In this document: in pieces, positions 54,670-63,789 of the stretch | Layout: each line of letters starts with the position of its first letter | Numbering within the stretch: the first letter of the stretch is position 1 | Assembly: GCF_024919275.1 (NCBI RefSeq) | Contig: NZ_JANWGH010000002.1 | Coordinates: 620,001-684,000 of the forward strand | DNA length: 64,000 nt | Origin: Algoriphagus limi | Lineage (GTDB): Bacteria; Bacteroidota; Bacteroidia; Cytophagales; Cyclobacteriaceae | Direction: 5' to 3' | The notes under the pieces: model-generated | What the model was told of the DNA's origin: nothing | Seen by the model: the letters and a program-made list of their open reading frames with translations, nothing else | Database searches by the model: none | Program-made: the position numbers and the translations under genes

Positions 54670-55886
54670 ACATTGTTCCTTATTTGTTCTGGCATCCGGA
54701 ATTTAATTATTAGTGAGGAGGTTAATGTGAGTCCTCCTATTAAAAATATTGCGTAATCAATTCCGAATAGGTCTGCAGTAATTCCTGAAATTAACGCTCC
54801 AAACGCGTATCCTAAATCTCGCCATAGCCTAAAAGAACCAATACTTTCAGCTCGTTGCTTGGGACTTGTAGCTTCAGCAATGGTGGAAAGGAATGTTGGG
54901 TAGACCAATGCTGTCCCTAAACCTAAAATTGCTGAAATAGAAACCAATACATAAAATTCACTACTAAAAGGAATCAGTAAAATAGCTAAGCCCTGTAAAA
55001 ACATACCCCAAAAAAGCATGGCCTTTTTGGAGTAATTATCTGACATTTTTCCTGTAAATAATTGACCTATTCCCCAAACTGTTGGGTAAATAGCCGTTAT
55101 TATTCCGATATTTTCATTATTGTAGTTGAGAGATAAAAGTACGATTGGAAGTAAACCCCAAATCATACCGTCATTAAGGTTATTTACAAGCCCAGCTTGG
55201 GTAACGGAACTCAAAGTCTTATTCTTAAAAGTTGTTTCTAAAAACACATTATCAAGCTCTGTAGTATTGTCTATCTTGCTTTCTTTGTGTACGAATATTC
55301 TGGTGTCTTTAACCCAAAAGGCAGTCACAAGGAACCCAACAATCGAAATAAAAACTCCAATATAAAAAGGACAGGGTGTGATGCCGTAGGTTTCGGCAAT
55401 AAATCCGGTCAAAAATGCGACTATTCCAACTGCAAAATATCCAGCAAATTCATTTAAGCCCATAGCAAAACCACGGTTTTTTTCGCCAACAAGGTCAATT
55501 TTCATAACAACGGTGCTACTCCAAGTTAGCCCTTGGCTAACTCCTAAAAGCACATTAGCAAAAATTACCCAATTCCAATTGGGAGCATAAATGAGTATAA
55601 AGGGAATAGGAATAGCAATTAGCCATCCAAACAGGAGCAAAGTTTTCCGACCGAACTTATTGGCAAGTCTGCCTGTGAAGTAATTAGCTATGGCTTTTGT
55701 AATACCAAAAGCTGTGATGAAAGAAAGTATGGCGGTTTTAGAAGATATGCCAAATCCCGATTCGGCAAACTGAGGAAAGATAGATCGTTCCATTCCAATC
55801 ATTCCTCCCACCAAAGCATTTACGGTTACCAAAATAGTAAACTGTTTCCAGTTTTCTCTTAATCCAAGTTTCAGATTTCCTGCCAT
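54660..55886 (-). CDS. Major facilitator superfamily transporter
   Basis: This 408-residue protein has twelve predicted membrane helices. The MFS motif A appears as GRLANKFGRKTLL after helix two and again as GKMSDNYSKKAML in the second half. Helix six and the central loop contain the KESKIDNTTELDN stretch. The substrate is unknown; the adjacent broken rhodanese and copper-ATPase genes hint at a sulfur- or metal-related function. A pair of palindromes lies 40-80 bp upstream of its start. Confidence 0.85.
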   Translation of the reverse strand: MAGNLKLGLRENWKQFTILVTVNALVGGMIGMERSIFPQFAESGFGISSKTAILSFITAFGITKAIANYFTGRLANKFGRKTLLLFGWLIAIPIPFILIYAPNWNWVIFANVLLGVSQGLTWSSTVVMKIDLVGEKNRGFAMGLNEFAGYFAVGIVAFLTGFIAETYGITPCPFYIGVFISIVGFLVTAFWVKDTRIFVHKESKIDNTTELDNVFLETTFKNKTLSSVTQAGLVNNLNDGMIWGLLPIVLLSLNYNNENIGIITAIYPTVWGIGQLFTGKMSDNYSKKAMLFWGMFLQGLAILLIPFSSEFYVLVSISAILGLGTALVYPTFLSTIAEATSPKQRAESIGSFRLWRDLGYAFGALISGITADLFGIDYAIFLIGGLTLTSSLIIKFRMPEQIRNNVLK

Positions 55887-55925
55887 GTAGATTTTCGCAA
55901 ATTTCTATCTTATGGAGTTCCTAGT

Positions 55926-55965
55926 TTGTTACAAGGGTCACTTTGTTTTGTAATATTTTTACAAA
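55926..55965. promoter_or_regulatory. Tandem TTGTnACAA-type palindromes upstream of the MFS gene
   Basis: TTTGTAA (55947-55953) and TTACAAA (55959-55965) form a perfect inverted repeat with a 5-bp spacer; a related compact palindrome, TTGTTACAA, is at 55926-55934. Both are 40-80 bp upstream of the MFS start (55886), a usual place for a repressor or CRP/FNR-type site. The binding protein is unknown. Confidence 0.5.
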
Positions 55966-56134
55966 CTCCAAACTTGGATTTAATGGACATATTTGGTACA
56001 TCTCATTTTGAGATAGTCTGGACATATAGGTGGATCTTTGGCTTAGTGTAGTATTTAAACTTTTACCAGTTGAAAATTTTTTCCCACTACTCTTTGATCT
56101 AAAATGCTGAAGTAAAGCTCGATTTGCCTTAGGA

Positions 56135-58138
56135 TTAATTCATGGATTTTTTGAGTAGTTGCGCATTGACAGCAACAATTACAGTACTAAGACTCATTAA
56201 AACCGCTCCTATTGCAGGGCTAAGGATAAATCCAGTGCTGGCTAATACTCCAGCTGCTAGGGGGATTGCAATAATATTATATCCTGCTGCCCACCAAAGA
56301 TTTTGCATCATTTTTTTATAGGTCGCAGCTCCGAATAGAATCAAATTAGCAATGTCCTTGGGGCTACTATTGACCAATACAATGTCAGCAGTTTCCGCGG
56401 CAACATCGGTTCCTGATCCCACAGCTATTCCTACATCTGCCTGGGCGAGGGCTGGAGCATCATTTACACCATCTCCTGTCATAGCCACAAACTCCCCTTT
56501 TCCTTGAAGCTCTTTGATAATTTTCTGTTAATCTTCCGGCAGAACTTCTGCATAATAATCGTTTAGGGAAAGATAATCACTAACTGCTTTTGCCACTCGC
56601 TGATTGTCGCCTGTTGCCATTAGTATTTTAATCCCCCTTTTTTTCAGTGTTCTGATTGCCTCTTTTGATTCTGGCCTTATTTCATCGGCAAGTGCTATAT
56701 AACCCACTAATCTTTTATTCAATAAAACAAACACTACAGTTTCATCTTCTGATTTAAATGCATTTGAAGGAGGTGTTATTTCCAGTTCTTCCAACATTCC
56801 CGGACTTACAATTTTGACTTCCTCTCCATTCAAATTTGCCTTAATTCCCTTTCCAGTAATGTTTTGGAATTTCTTTGCTTGGTCCAATTCCAAATCTTCG
56901 CTTTTTGCTTTACGAACAATACCGGCAGCAATTGGATGTTCGGAACTATTTTCAATGGATGCTGCTATTCGAAGTAGGTCAGAATCTGACACTTCATCAT
57001 AAGTGCTCTTATATCGTGTAACCCCAAATTCACCCTTAGTCAAGGTGCCTGTTTTGTCAAAGATTATAGCCGATATTTTTCTTGAATTTTCAAAGGCGGT
57101 TCTGTTTCTAATGAGCAAGCCGTTTTTGGCTGAAACAGCAGTGGAAATTGCAACGACTAGTGGAATTGCCAAGCCTAATGCATGAGGACAGGATATAATC
57201 ATCACAGTAACCATCCGCTCCAATGCATATTCAAAGTCCTTTCCAAGGCTTAGCCACACAGCTAATGTCAAAATTCCCGCCCCTAATGCAATGTAAAAAA
57301 GCCAGGCAGCCGCTTTGTCAGCTAGGTTTTGAGTTTTGGACTTGCTTTGCTGAGCTTCCCTAACCATCCCAATAACTTTTGACAAATAAGAGTCTTCACC
57401 CGTATGCTTTACTTTTATTTTAAGGGTACCATTGTCGTTTACTGAGCCACCAATTACCAGATCGTCCTGTTTTTTTGAAATAGGTTTTGACTCCCCCGTT
57501 AGCATGGATTCATTAACGTGGCTTTCTCCTTCTACAATTACTCCATCAGCAGGCACTTTTTCTCCTGGCCTTACTAAAATGATGTCATTGCTTTTCAAAT
57601 CTGAAATAGGGATATCTTCATCTTTTCCACCTTCTTTAACTCTACGAGCTGTTGAAGGCATCATTTTAGCCAATTCTTCAAGGGCATTTGAGGCACCCAT
57701 CACTGATTTCATTTCAATCCAATGGCCCAATAACATGATGACAATTAGGCTTGCCAACTCCCAAAAGAAGATTTTTCCTTCAACTCCAAAAACCACTGCT
57801 GAGCTATAGATATATGCCACTGAAATTGCTAATGCGATCAGAGTCATCATTCCTGGAGCCTTCTTTTTGATTTCATCCCAAAGTCCATTTAAAAATGGCC
57901 ATCCACCATAAAAGAAGATGATAGATGAAAGTGCAAATTGGAAATAACGATCACCTTTGAATCGCAATTCGAAACCAATTAATTCCTGAATCATTGGGGC
58001 GAGCACGATAATAGGTATGGTGATGAAAAGTGAAACCCAAAACCGCTTTCTAAAATCTTCAATCATATGGGCATGATGGTCGCTATGCGAGCCATGCTTA
58101 TGAGCAGAGTGTTTATGTTCCTTTTTGTGGTTTTTCAT
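56135..58138 (-). pseudogene. CopB-type copper-translocating P-type ATPase, interrupted by one in-frame stop
   Basis: Reading straight through, the minus strand encodes a full-length P1B ATPase of about 667 residues in one frame, broken only by a TAA at 56528-56530 (codon 537). The flanking reading PED[17 protein letters not shown] shows that the usual Lys/Arg codon after PED changed to a stop. Features before it: a His-rich N-terminus (about residues 4-25), TGES (214-217), the metal-site CPH (317-319, CopB type), DKTGT (Asp361) and SEHPIA. After it: [20 protein letters not shown] and the last two membrane helices. Without the C-terminal hinge aspartates the truncated product should be inactive. 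A sequencing error is the main alternative. Confidence 0.88.
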
Positions 58139-58465
58139 AGTGTTTTATTCTATTTTGAATAAACACCAGCAAGTCAAAGGTTACTTAAAACAGGATTTAA
58201 TATTGCTGTTCAATTTCCATTTTCAATGACCATTTTTACGGTCTACATTGAGGACTTAAGGAATTGTTAGGGCTTAGGTAAATATGGATAAGGTATCTGA
58301 GAATTTGCTGGTGTATTGCCCCAAAATTCTCATAAACAGTAATTTAAAAATTCTTGGCTCGAAATGCGAATTTCCGTCATCAAAAATGGCTAATTGTGAT
58401 TTTGAAGATGGCTTTAAAGAAAGTCCTATTTGTGCTTATTCTTAATCTAAAAAAACTATCCTATT
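58139..58465. other. 327-bp spacer upstream of copB
   Basis: No supported gene is present. The right end adjoins a small membrane protein gene and the left end holds the inverted repeat listed separately. A minus-strand promoter for copB should be here but I could not place it. Confidence 0.5.
58140..58166. promoter_or_regulatory. Inverted repeat directly upstream of the copper ATPase start
   Basis: GTGTTTTATTC (58140-58150) and GAATAAACAC (58157-58166) pair with one bulged T around TATTTT, only 1-28 bp upstream of the ATPase start codon. The placement suggests a leader hairpin or a repressor site. It does not match the CopY consensus I know. Confidence 0.4.
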
Positions 58466-58708
58466 CTAATTCCGCTTTTTCAGCTCTTGCTTTAGAGCCT
58501 CATATTTCTTCGGTTTCTTCAGAAATATATAAATCAGAAATAAAGGAATAATAGTGACAAGACCCCATGTATTGGAGACCACACTGAAAATTATTATCCC
58601 GATTAGAAAACCAATAAAAAATGCATCGATAATAGGTGATGGCTTGTTGTTTTTTGCAACTTCAAGCAGCTCCTCATCGCTTAATTGAGATAGTTCACTT
58701 TGGTTCAT
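58466..58708 (-). CDS. Small hypothetical membrane protein
   Basis: This 80-residue protein has a charged N-terminal stretch (SELSQLSDEELLEVAKNNKPS), two closely spaced hydrophobic helices (about residues 27-45 and 48-64) and a basic C-terminus (KKPKKYEALKQELKKRN). It lies 76 bp after dabA on the same strand. I recognise no family. Confidence 0.6.
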   Translation of the reverse strand: MNQSELSQLSDEELLEVAKNNKPSPIIDAFFIGFLIGIIIFSVVSNTWGLVTIIPLFLIYIFLKKPKKYEALKQELKKRN

Positions 58709-58784
58709 GTTGTCAGGTTATAGATTTCAACTAAAGCAATTTAAAAATTTCTTATCAAACCTGTCTATACATCCAAAACCCTGA

Positions 58785-61229
58785 TTATAAAACAGATTCC
58801 ACTACCTGAGCAGCAACTTTTTCTTCAACTTTCCACTGCAAGTTTTTGTGATAGGTATGACTTATTTTTCCCTGCTCATTCATGCAGTGAAGATAGATCC
58901 ATTCATTATCGAATAGTTGTTTGAGATGATCGTGCTTTTCTAAAACACAGTTGATGGCCTCAATTGGAGCTTCTACTACGACATTGAGTCGGATAGGCAT
59001 GTGTTCGAATTTTTCACCATTATGCACTGACTGTAGTGGAAGTCCAATGCGCAAATCCCCACTTGATCCTTCCAAGACGCCTAAGCCTGAAGTGATATTA
59101 TGTAGGGTTTTGTTTCCAGCACCCAATCGTTGATTGTCAGTAGTGCTAGCATAATACTGAAGGTTGATCCAGCTCGTTACGACCATGGGAGCAGTCATGA
59201 TGGTTTCCAAAACCTTAAATTCAGAATCCTCTTTCCAATTGTAATTGTGGAGGAATGACTTTCCATCCAGCTTTAATCCTTTGGATCGATCCCGTGGAGC
59301 CACAATAAAGGAGTTGCACCCTGCTAAGCCCCACTCAGGTCTAATCTGTGCCCAGTCTTCGGCCCGAGCTTTTATTTGCTTCTCGATTTGACTGTCTGAT
59401 TTTCCTTCGACATTCAAGCGAATGGTGCGCTCCAATCGTGTATGTTTGCTCGTAAGCTGAAGGGATTGCTTAAGTTCTTCCAAGTCTTGTCGACGGGATT
59501 CCGGAATAATGCTGTCATTCACAAAACTTATTTCATCCGTGGTAGTGTCGTGAAGACAGGCCAAGAAGATGGTTTCTTTTGGAATGGTGATGCCTTGTTC
59601 TTTGAGTTTATTTCGAACCTCCGGATTATTAAATACATACTGAGCAGTCAAGGCATTGACTTCCCCGGAATGTCCACCACAAGCTCCACAATCCAATCCC
59701 GAAGCATGTGGATTGTTGACTGAAGAAGAGCCGTGCCCAGTTATCAAAACAAAAGGTGCCAAATTATCCTTGATACCCATTCCAGTCAAAGATGATGCTG
59801 CCATTGCCACTTTATCGGCCAGACTGATAGCAGACAAATCAAGCATCTTTCCCTGCTTTTGCCATTTTCCGATTCCATCCTGTTTCGGGTCTTTATTGGG
59901 CCGTGTGATGTGAAAAGAGTTGAGCAAAATTTTCGGTAAAAAGGATAAGCCGATCGGGCTTACAAAACCAAAGGAAGTGATGGCTCCGGATTTGAATTTT
60001 TTCCAGGTTTTGCCAATCTGATGATCTGAAATCCTTTTTTTAGCCGCATGCTTTTGATCCGTGCAGGCTTCTTTAACCAAAGCAGAAGATGGAATTAGAA
60101 CTGGACATTGGTTTTTGCCATCCTCATGTCCCAAAGGCACATAGTTGACAGGAAATCCAAAAAATCCGGCAAAGCCCACCGTCTCAATTTGCGGATTTAC
60201 CAGTTCTAAATTTCGACGGTAAACTTCCGAACGTACATCTATGCAAAATACCATTTGAGCTTTTGCTTCAGCCTTTGAGTCCAAAGGCTTTTGCTTTTGG
60301 AATACCGATTTCAATTCTCTTTGAGAGGCAAAATCAAGTGCATCCTGAAAAATAAGCGCAAGTTTGAGTGATTCGTTTTGGGAAGAAAGAGGTTCTCCCG
60401 TATTCCATTTTTGATACCAAATAGCTTTTATTTCCTGTTTTTGCGGGGAATGGTTGAGGAAGTAATTTTCCCAAGTCAACAAGACTGCGAGGAATTCTGT
60501 AAGGTTCGATTTATTTCCGTCATACAGGCTATTGTGAAAATCGAGTCCCGAGATATATGAAGACCAACCCAGCACTTTTAATAGCAATGCATGTAAATAA
60601 GCCTTCGTTTCCTCTTCATCTAATCCAAGTTGAGAAAGGAAGGCATCTATAAATTCCAGAGGATTGTTCGGGAGTTGCTTGATGGCGGAGCGAAATCCCG
60701 GTAATCCCATGATTTCAGTAGTTCGATCGATTTGTGCCTCTAGTTTCCAGGCTTGATAGAGATTTTTCCCGGAGCTTTTGGTTTTCCATACGCTTACATC
60801 TTGGTCAAAATGTGCTGCTGCCCAAAAAGAAACTCGGTCTATCAAAAGCTCATTCCAGTCCTTCAGTTCTATCCTTGAAGCCACATCCAGGAGATTGTAA
60901 TCTGAACCACTTTGCGGGTTTCCTTTTTGTATTTTTTGTGCTTTTCCGAGAATGGCATCTACCGAAGTATTCCCCATTCCAGCTTTTTCCAAAGCTTTTT
61001 GAATGTCCTGTCTTTGAATAGTCCCATCCTTCACCTGTCCTAAGTAAAACGCTAGGGGCATGGTCATGCTAATTCCTGCTCTGGAACCTAGTATTCTGGC
61101 AGTATCTGCGTAGGGGGTGTCTGTGAAACCTGCGTAGGGATTTACCGCCACGAAGTTTTTGAGAGGCCAGGAAGGAGCAATTCGCTTGCTTACTTTTTCC
61201 AGAACTTTTTGGTTGACCGAGGTATGCAT
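58785..61229 (-). CDS. dabA: Inorganic-carbon uptake protein DabA (DUF2309)
   Basis: This 814-residue protein is the soluble, carbonic-anhydrase-like subunit of the Dab energy-coupled inorganic-carbon transporter. The zinc site is complete: Cys329 and Asp331 in MVFCIDVRSE, His499 in LITGHGSSS and Cys514 in GLDCGACGGHSG, matching the Cys/Asp/His/Cys set of the characterised Halothiobacillus protein. It is separated from dabB by 12 bp. It probably traps CO2 as bicarbonate, driven by ion flow through DabB. Confidence 0.93.
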   Translation of the reverse strand: MHTSVNQKVLEKVSKRIAPSWPLKNFVAVNPYAGFTDTPYADTARILGSRAGISMTMPLAFYLGQVKDGTIQRQDIQKALEKAGMGNTSVDAILGKAQKIQKGNPQSGSDYNLLDVASRIELKDWNELLIDRVSFWAAAHFDQDVSVWKTKSSGKNLYQAWKLEAQIDRTTEIMGLPGFRSAIKQLPNNPLEFIDAFLSQLGLDEEETKAYLHALLLKVLGWSSYISGLDFHNSLYDGNKSNLTEFLAVLLTWENYFLNHSPQKQEIKAIWYQKWNTGEPLSSQNESLKLALIFQDALDFASQRELKSVFQKQKPLDSKAEAKAQMVFCIDVRSEVYRRNLELVNPQIETVGFAGFFGFPVNYVPLGHEDGKNQCPVLIPSSALVKEACTDQKHAAKKRISDHQIGKTWKKFKSGAITSFGFVSPIGLSFLPKILLNSFHITRPNKDPKQDGIGKWQKQGKMLDLSAISLADKVAMAASSLTGMGIKDNLAPFVLITGHGSSSVNNPHASGLDCGACGGHSGEVNALTAQYVFNNPEVRNKLKEQGITIPKETIFLACLHDTTTDEISFVNDSIIPESRRQDLEELKQSLQLTSKHTRLERTIRLNVEGKSDSQIEKQIKARAEDWAQIRPEWGLAGCNSFIVAPRDRSKGLKLDGKSFLHNYNWKEDSEFKVLETIMTAPMVVTSWINLQYYASTTDNQRLGAGNKTLHNITSGLGVLEGSSGDLRIGLPLQSVHNGEKFEHMPIRLNVVVEAPIEAINCVLEKHDHLKQLFDNEWIYLHCMNEQGKISHTYHKNLQWKVEEKVAAQVVESVL

Positions 61230-61241
61230 GGGGTTCGAGTT

Positions 61242-62807
61242 TTACTTGATAGGTTTAAGGGTCAAAGAATTCATGAAGCGATTCAGGATGTGATTGAGAT
61301 ACAATCCATTTCTGAAATGAATTTCCATCCGCCGGAAGAAGAGGGAATTTGCAAACTGCGAGAACATGGACTGGCTTAATACGGTCAGGGTGAATAGGAT
61401 CATTAATCCTAGGACGATCCCTTGATCAGTTTCGCTGAGCGTTCGGATACTTGGTATTTGATTCTTAAGCAAAAAGGCAAATGCATGCTCAAATAGGTAG
61501 AAGCAGTTGACTACGAGCAATGAACCAACAATTAGATAAATTATGGAGCGGCCTCCGTTGGTAGAGTCTAAGGTATTTATGTGGAGGGATAGGATGCCCA
61601 GGAAAATAATTCCAGAGATAACCGAAAGTTGAAACTCCATCTCCATGCTGTTTTGCCAGAATGAAGTAATTCCCAAATAGAGCACAACTGAAGTGATCAC
61701 GGCTAAGATTATTCTTCCTATCCGATATGATCGCTTGTAATGGTCCGCTCCGCTAGTTTGCACTTTTTCGATCAGGCTTCCTGAAGAAAGGAAAGAATGG
61801 GCCTTGTAAAAGGAATGAGCTACCAAGTGTAAAAGTGAGGCAGCGTATACTCCCAGACCGCAAACCAGCAAGGTGAATCCCATGTGGCCAATACTTGAAT
61901 AGGCTAGGGAAGTTTTTATCGATGGCTGTGTAATTGCGATGATTGCACCGAACAGGGCACTTAGCCCTCCGATAATGATCAAAACAATGGTAGCCGTAGA
62001 AGTCAGGTCAATCAGATAAGCGAACCTCAAGATCAAAAAAGGACCTGCATTAAGTAATCCTGCGTGTAGTAAGGCTGAAACTGGTGTGGGCGTTTCCATC
62101 ACATCCAAAAGCCAGCCATGGAAAGGGATTTGAACTGATTTGAGACAAGCACTTGCCACCAGAAGTATACCGGCCAATTCCAATTGGAATGGCAAGGTTT
62201 CTCGGGAAAGATTTTGAACCTGTTCGAAAATCTGTGACAAATCAGCCGTTCCCAATTGCAGGTAGATAAGGATAAAAGATGATAAAAGAGTCAAATCTCC
62301 CATTCGGGCAATTATGAACTTTTTGTGTGCTGCCAAGCGTGCTTTTTTCCGCTCTGGATAGAAAAGTAAAAGTTGATGTAGGCCCATGCTAGTGCCAACC
62401 CAGGAAATGAAGAAAATGGCAAGGTTTCCAGAAATCACCAATAGCTGTACAAAGGCGATGGTAGTAGCAAGTCGTGCGATAAATTGCTTGTGGCGTTTTT
62501 CACCATCCAGGTAATTCCTGCTGTAGCGGACCACCACCAATCCGATGATGCCGATCATGGTGTACATCAGGGAACTGAGCGCATCCAAGCGAATCGTCAA
62601 CCCGAAGTCTGCGTATTGGATCAGGCTCGCATGGATAGGTTCGTTGAAATGGGTCCAGACCATAGCTCCTAGACCGAGAATTATTGCCGTATACAAACCG
62701 AATTGTACAAGGTCGTAACTCTTGCGAAGGGAAAGGAATCGGAAATTGGAAAGGGAAAATAAAAGGGCGGGGAAGATAAAGAGACTACTCAAGATCAATG
62801 AATTCAT
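61242..62807 (-). CDS. dabB: Inorganic-carbon uptake protein DabB (NuoL/MrpA-like)
   Basis: Starting at the ATG at 62807 gives 521 residues; an upstream start at 62825 adds six residues and fits less well. The protein is a proton-conducting antiporter-type subunit with about 13-14 membrane helices: the NuoL-like signatures GWLLDVMETPTPVSALLHAG, AYSSIGHMGFTLLVCGLG and HLVAHSFYKAHSFLSSG are clear. It pairs with DabA and is divergent from a LysR regulator gene. Confidence 0.92.
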   Translation of the reverse strand: MNSLILSSLFIFPALLFSLSNFRFLSLRKSYDLVQFGLYTAIILGLGAMVWTHFNEPIHASLIQYADFGLTIRLDALSSLMYTMIGIIGLVVVRYSRNYLDGEKRHKQFIARLATTIAFVQLLVISGNLAIFFISWVGTSMGLHQLLLFYPERKKARLAAHKKFIIARMGDLTLLSSFILIYLQLGTADLSQIFEQVQNLSRETLPFQLELAGILLVASACLKSVQIPFHGWLLDVMETPTPVSALLHAGLLNAGPFLILRFAYLIDLTSTATIVLIIIGGLSALFGAIIAITQPSIKTSLAYSSIGHMGFTLLVCGLGVYAASLLHLVAHSFYKAHSFLSSGSLIEKVQTSGADHYKRSYRIGRIILAVITSVVLYLGITSFWQNSMEMEFQLSVISGIIFLGILSLHINTLDSTNGGRSIIYLIVGSLLVVNCFYLFEHAFAFLLKNQIPSIRTLSETDQGIVLGLMILFTLTVLSQSMFSQFANSLFFRRMEIHFRNGLYLNHILNRFMNSLTLKPIK

Positions 62808-62822
62808 ACTGAGAGTTTTGTG

Positions 62823-62830
62823 CAAATTTA
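62823..62830 (-). promoter_or_regulatory. Candidate -7 box for dabBA
   Basis: The minus strand reads TAAATTTG here, a full match to the Bacteroidota -7 consensus TAnnTTTG, 16 bp ahead of the dabB start. No matching -33 TTTG is present at the expected distance, so only half of the promoter is supported. Confidence 0.4.
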
Positions 62831-62851
62831 TCGGGCTGGGGTCATATATTT

Positions 62852-62867
62852 TTATTTATATTTATAA
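62852..62867. promoter_or_regulatory. Candidate LysR box between dabB and lysR
   Basis: TTAT (62852-62855) and ATAA (62864-62867) flank eight bases in the 81-bp divergent gap, giving the T-N11-A form used by LysR-type regulators. The whole gap is AT-rich, so chance is possible. Confidence 0.4.
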
Positions 62868-62888
62868 TGTAAAGCATAAACAAAATAT

Positions 62889-63782
62889 ATGAATTACACG
62901 ATCAACCAATTGCGGGTATTCTTGAAAGTCATTGAAACAGAGAGTATTACCAAGGCTTCTGAGGAACTCTTTATGACCCAACCTGCCGTGTCTATTCAGC
63001 TAAAAAACTTTCAAAGTCAGTTCAAATTTCCCCTTACCGAGGTGGTAGGTCGCCAACTTTATGTGACGGAATTTGGCTATGAGGTGGCTGAAATTGCCCG
63101 TCGCATCTTTGATGAATTGGAAGCTTTGAAATACAAGACCAAGGAGTACGAGGGTATTTATACTGGTCGGCTTCGTATATCAGTTGCTTCCACAGGAAAG
63201 TATGTGATTCCTTTTTTCCTAACCGATTTTTTGAATACACATACAGGTATAGACTTGGTTTTGGATGTGACGAATAAATCCAAAGTGGTAGAAAGTCTAA
63301 AAAACAATGAAATTGATTTTGCGGTCGTATCGGTTCTTCCGGAAGAAGTGGAGGTGGAAGAGGTTTTGTTGATAGAAAACAAATTGTACTTGGTAGGAAA
63401 CACGGACAATTACTCCAAGAATAAGACCTTGATTTATCGTGAGGAAGGATCTGCTACCCGTCAGGTGATGGAGCAGTATTTTGATAAGAAGGGAAGCAAA
63501 CGGAAGCAGATCGAATTGACCTCCAATGAAGCTGTCAAACAAGCTGTGCTGGCTGGAATTGGCCACTCCATTTTGCCGCTGATTGGGATAAAAAGTGAAT
63601 TGATTGAAGGTTCCTTGAAGATTATCCGCAAGCGTGGGCTTCCTTTGAAAACAGATTGGCGATTGATCTGGCTAAAAGACAAAAAATTATCTCCAGTAGC
63701 CAATGCCTACCTCGAGCATGTCCGCAAGGAGAAAGCAAAAATTCAGAAAAAGTATTTTAAGTGGTATTTAGATTTTGAGTGA
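62889..63782 (+). CDS. LysR-type regulator, divergent from dabBA (CbbR/CmpR-like)
   Basis: This 297-residue protein has the LysR helix-turn-helix at residues about 4-60 (NQLRVFLKVIETESITKASE, MTQPAVSIQLKNFQ) and a C-terminal effector-binding domain of the usual size. Divergent placement next to dabBA, separated by 81 bp, matches CbbR-type regulation of inorganic-carbon genes, so it probably controls dabBA in response to carbon status. The effector is not known. Confidence 0.9.
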   Translation: MNYTINQLRVFLKVIETESITKASEELFMTQPAVSIQLKNFQSQFKFPLTEVVGRQLYVTEFGYEVAEIARRIFDELEALKYKTKEYEGIYTGRLRISVASTGKYVIPFFLTDFLNTHTGIDLVLDVTNKSKVVESLKNNEIDFAVVSVLPEEVEVEEVLLIENKLYLVGNTDNYSKNKTLIYREEGSATRQVMEQYFDKKGSKRKQIELTSNEAVKQAVLAGIGHSILPLIGIKSELIEGSLKIIRKRGLPLKTDWRLIWLKDKKLSPVANAYLEHVRKEKAKIQKKYFKWYLDFE

Positions 63783-63789
63783 TAACCCT

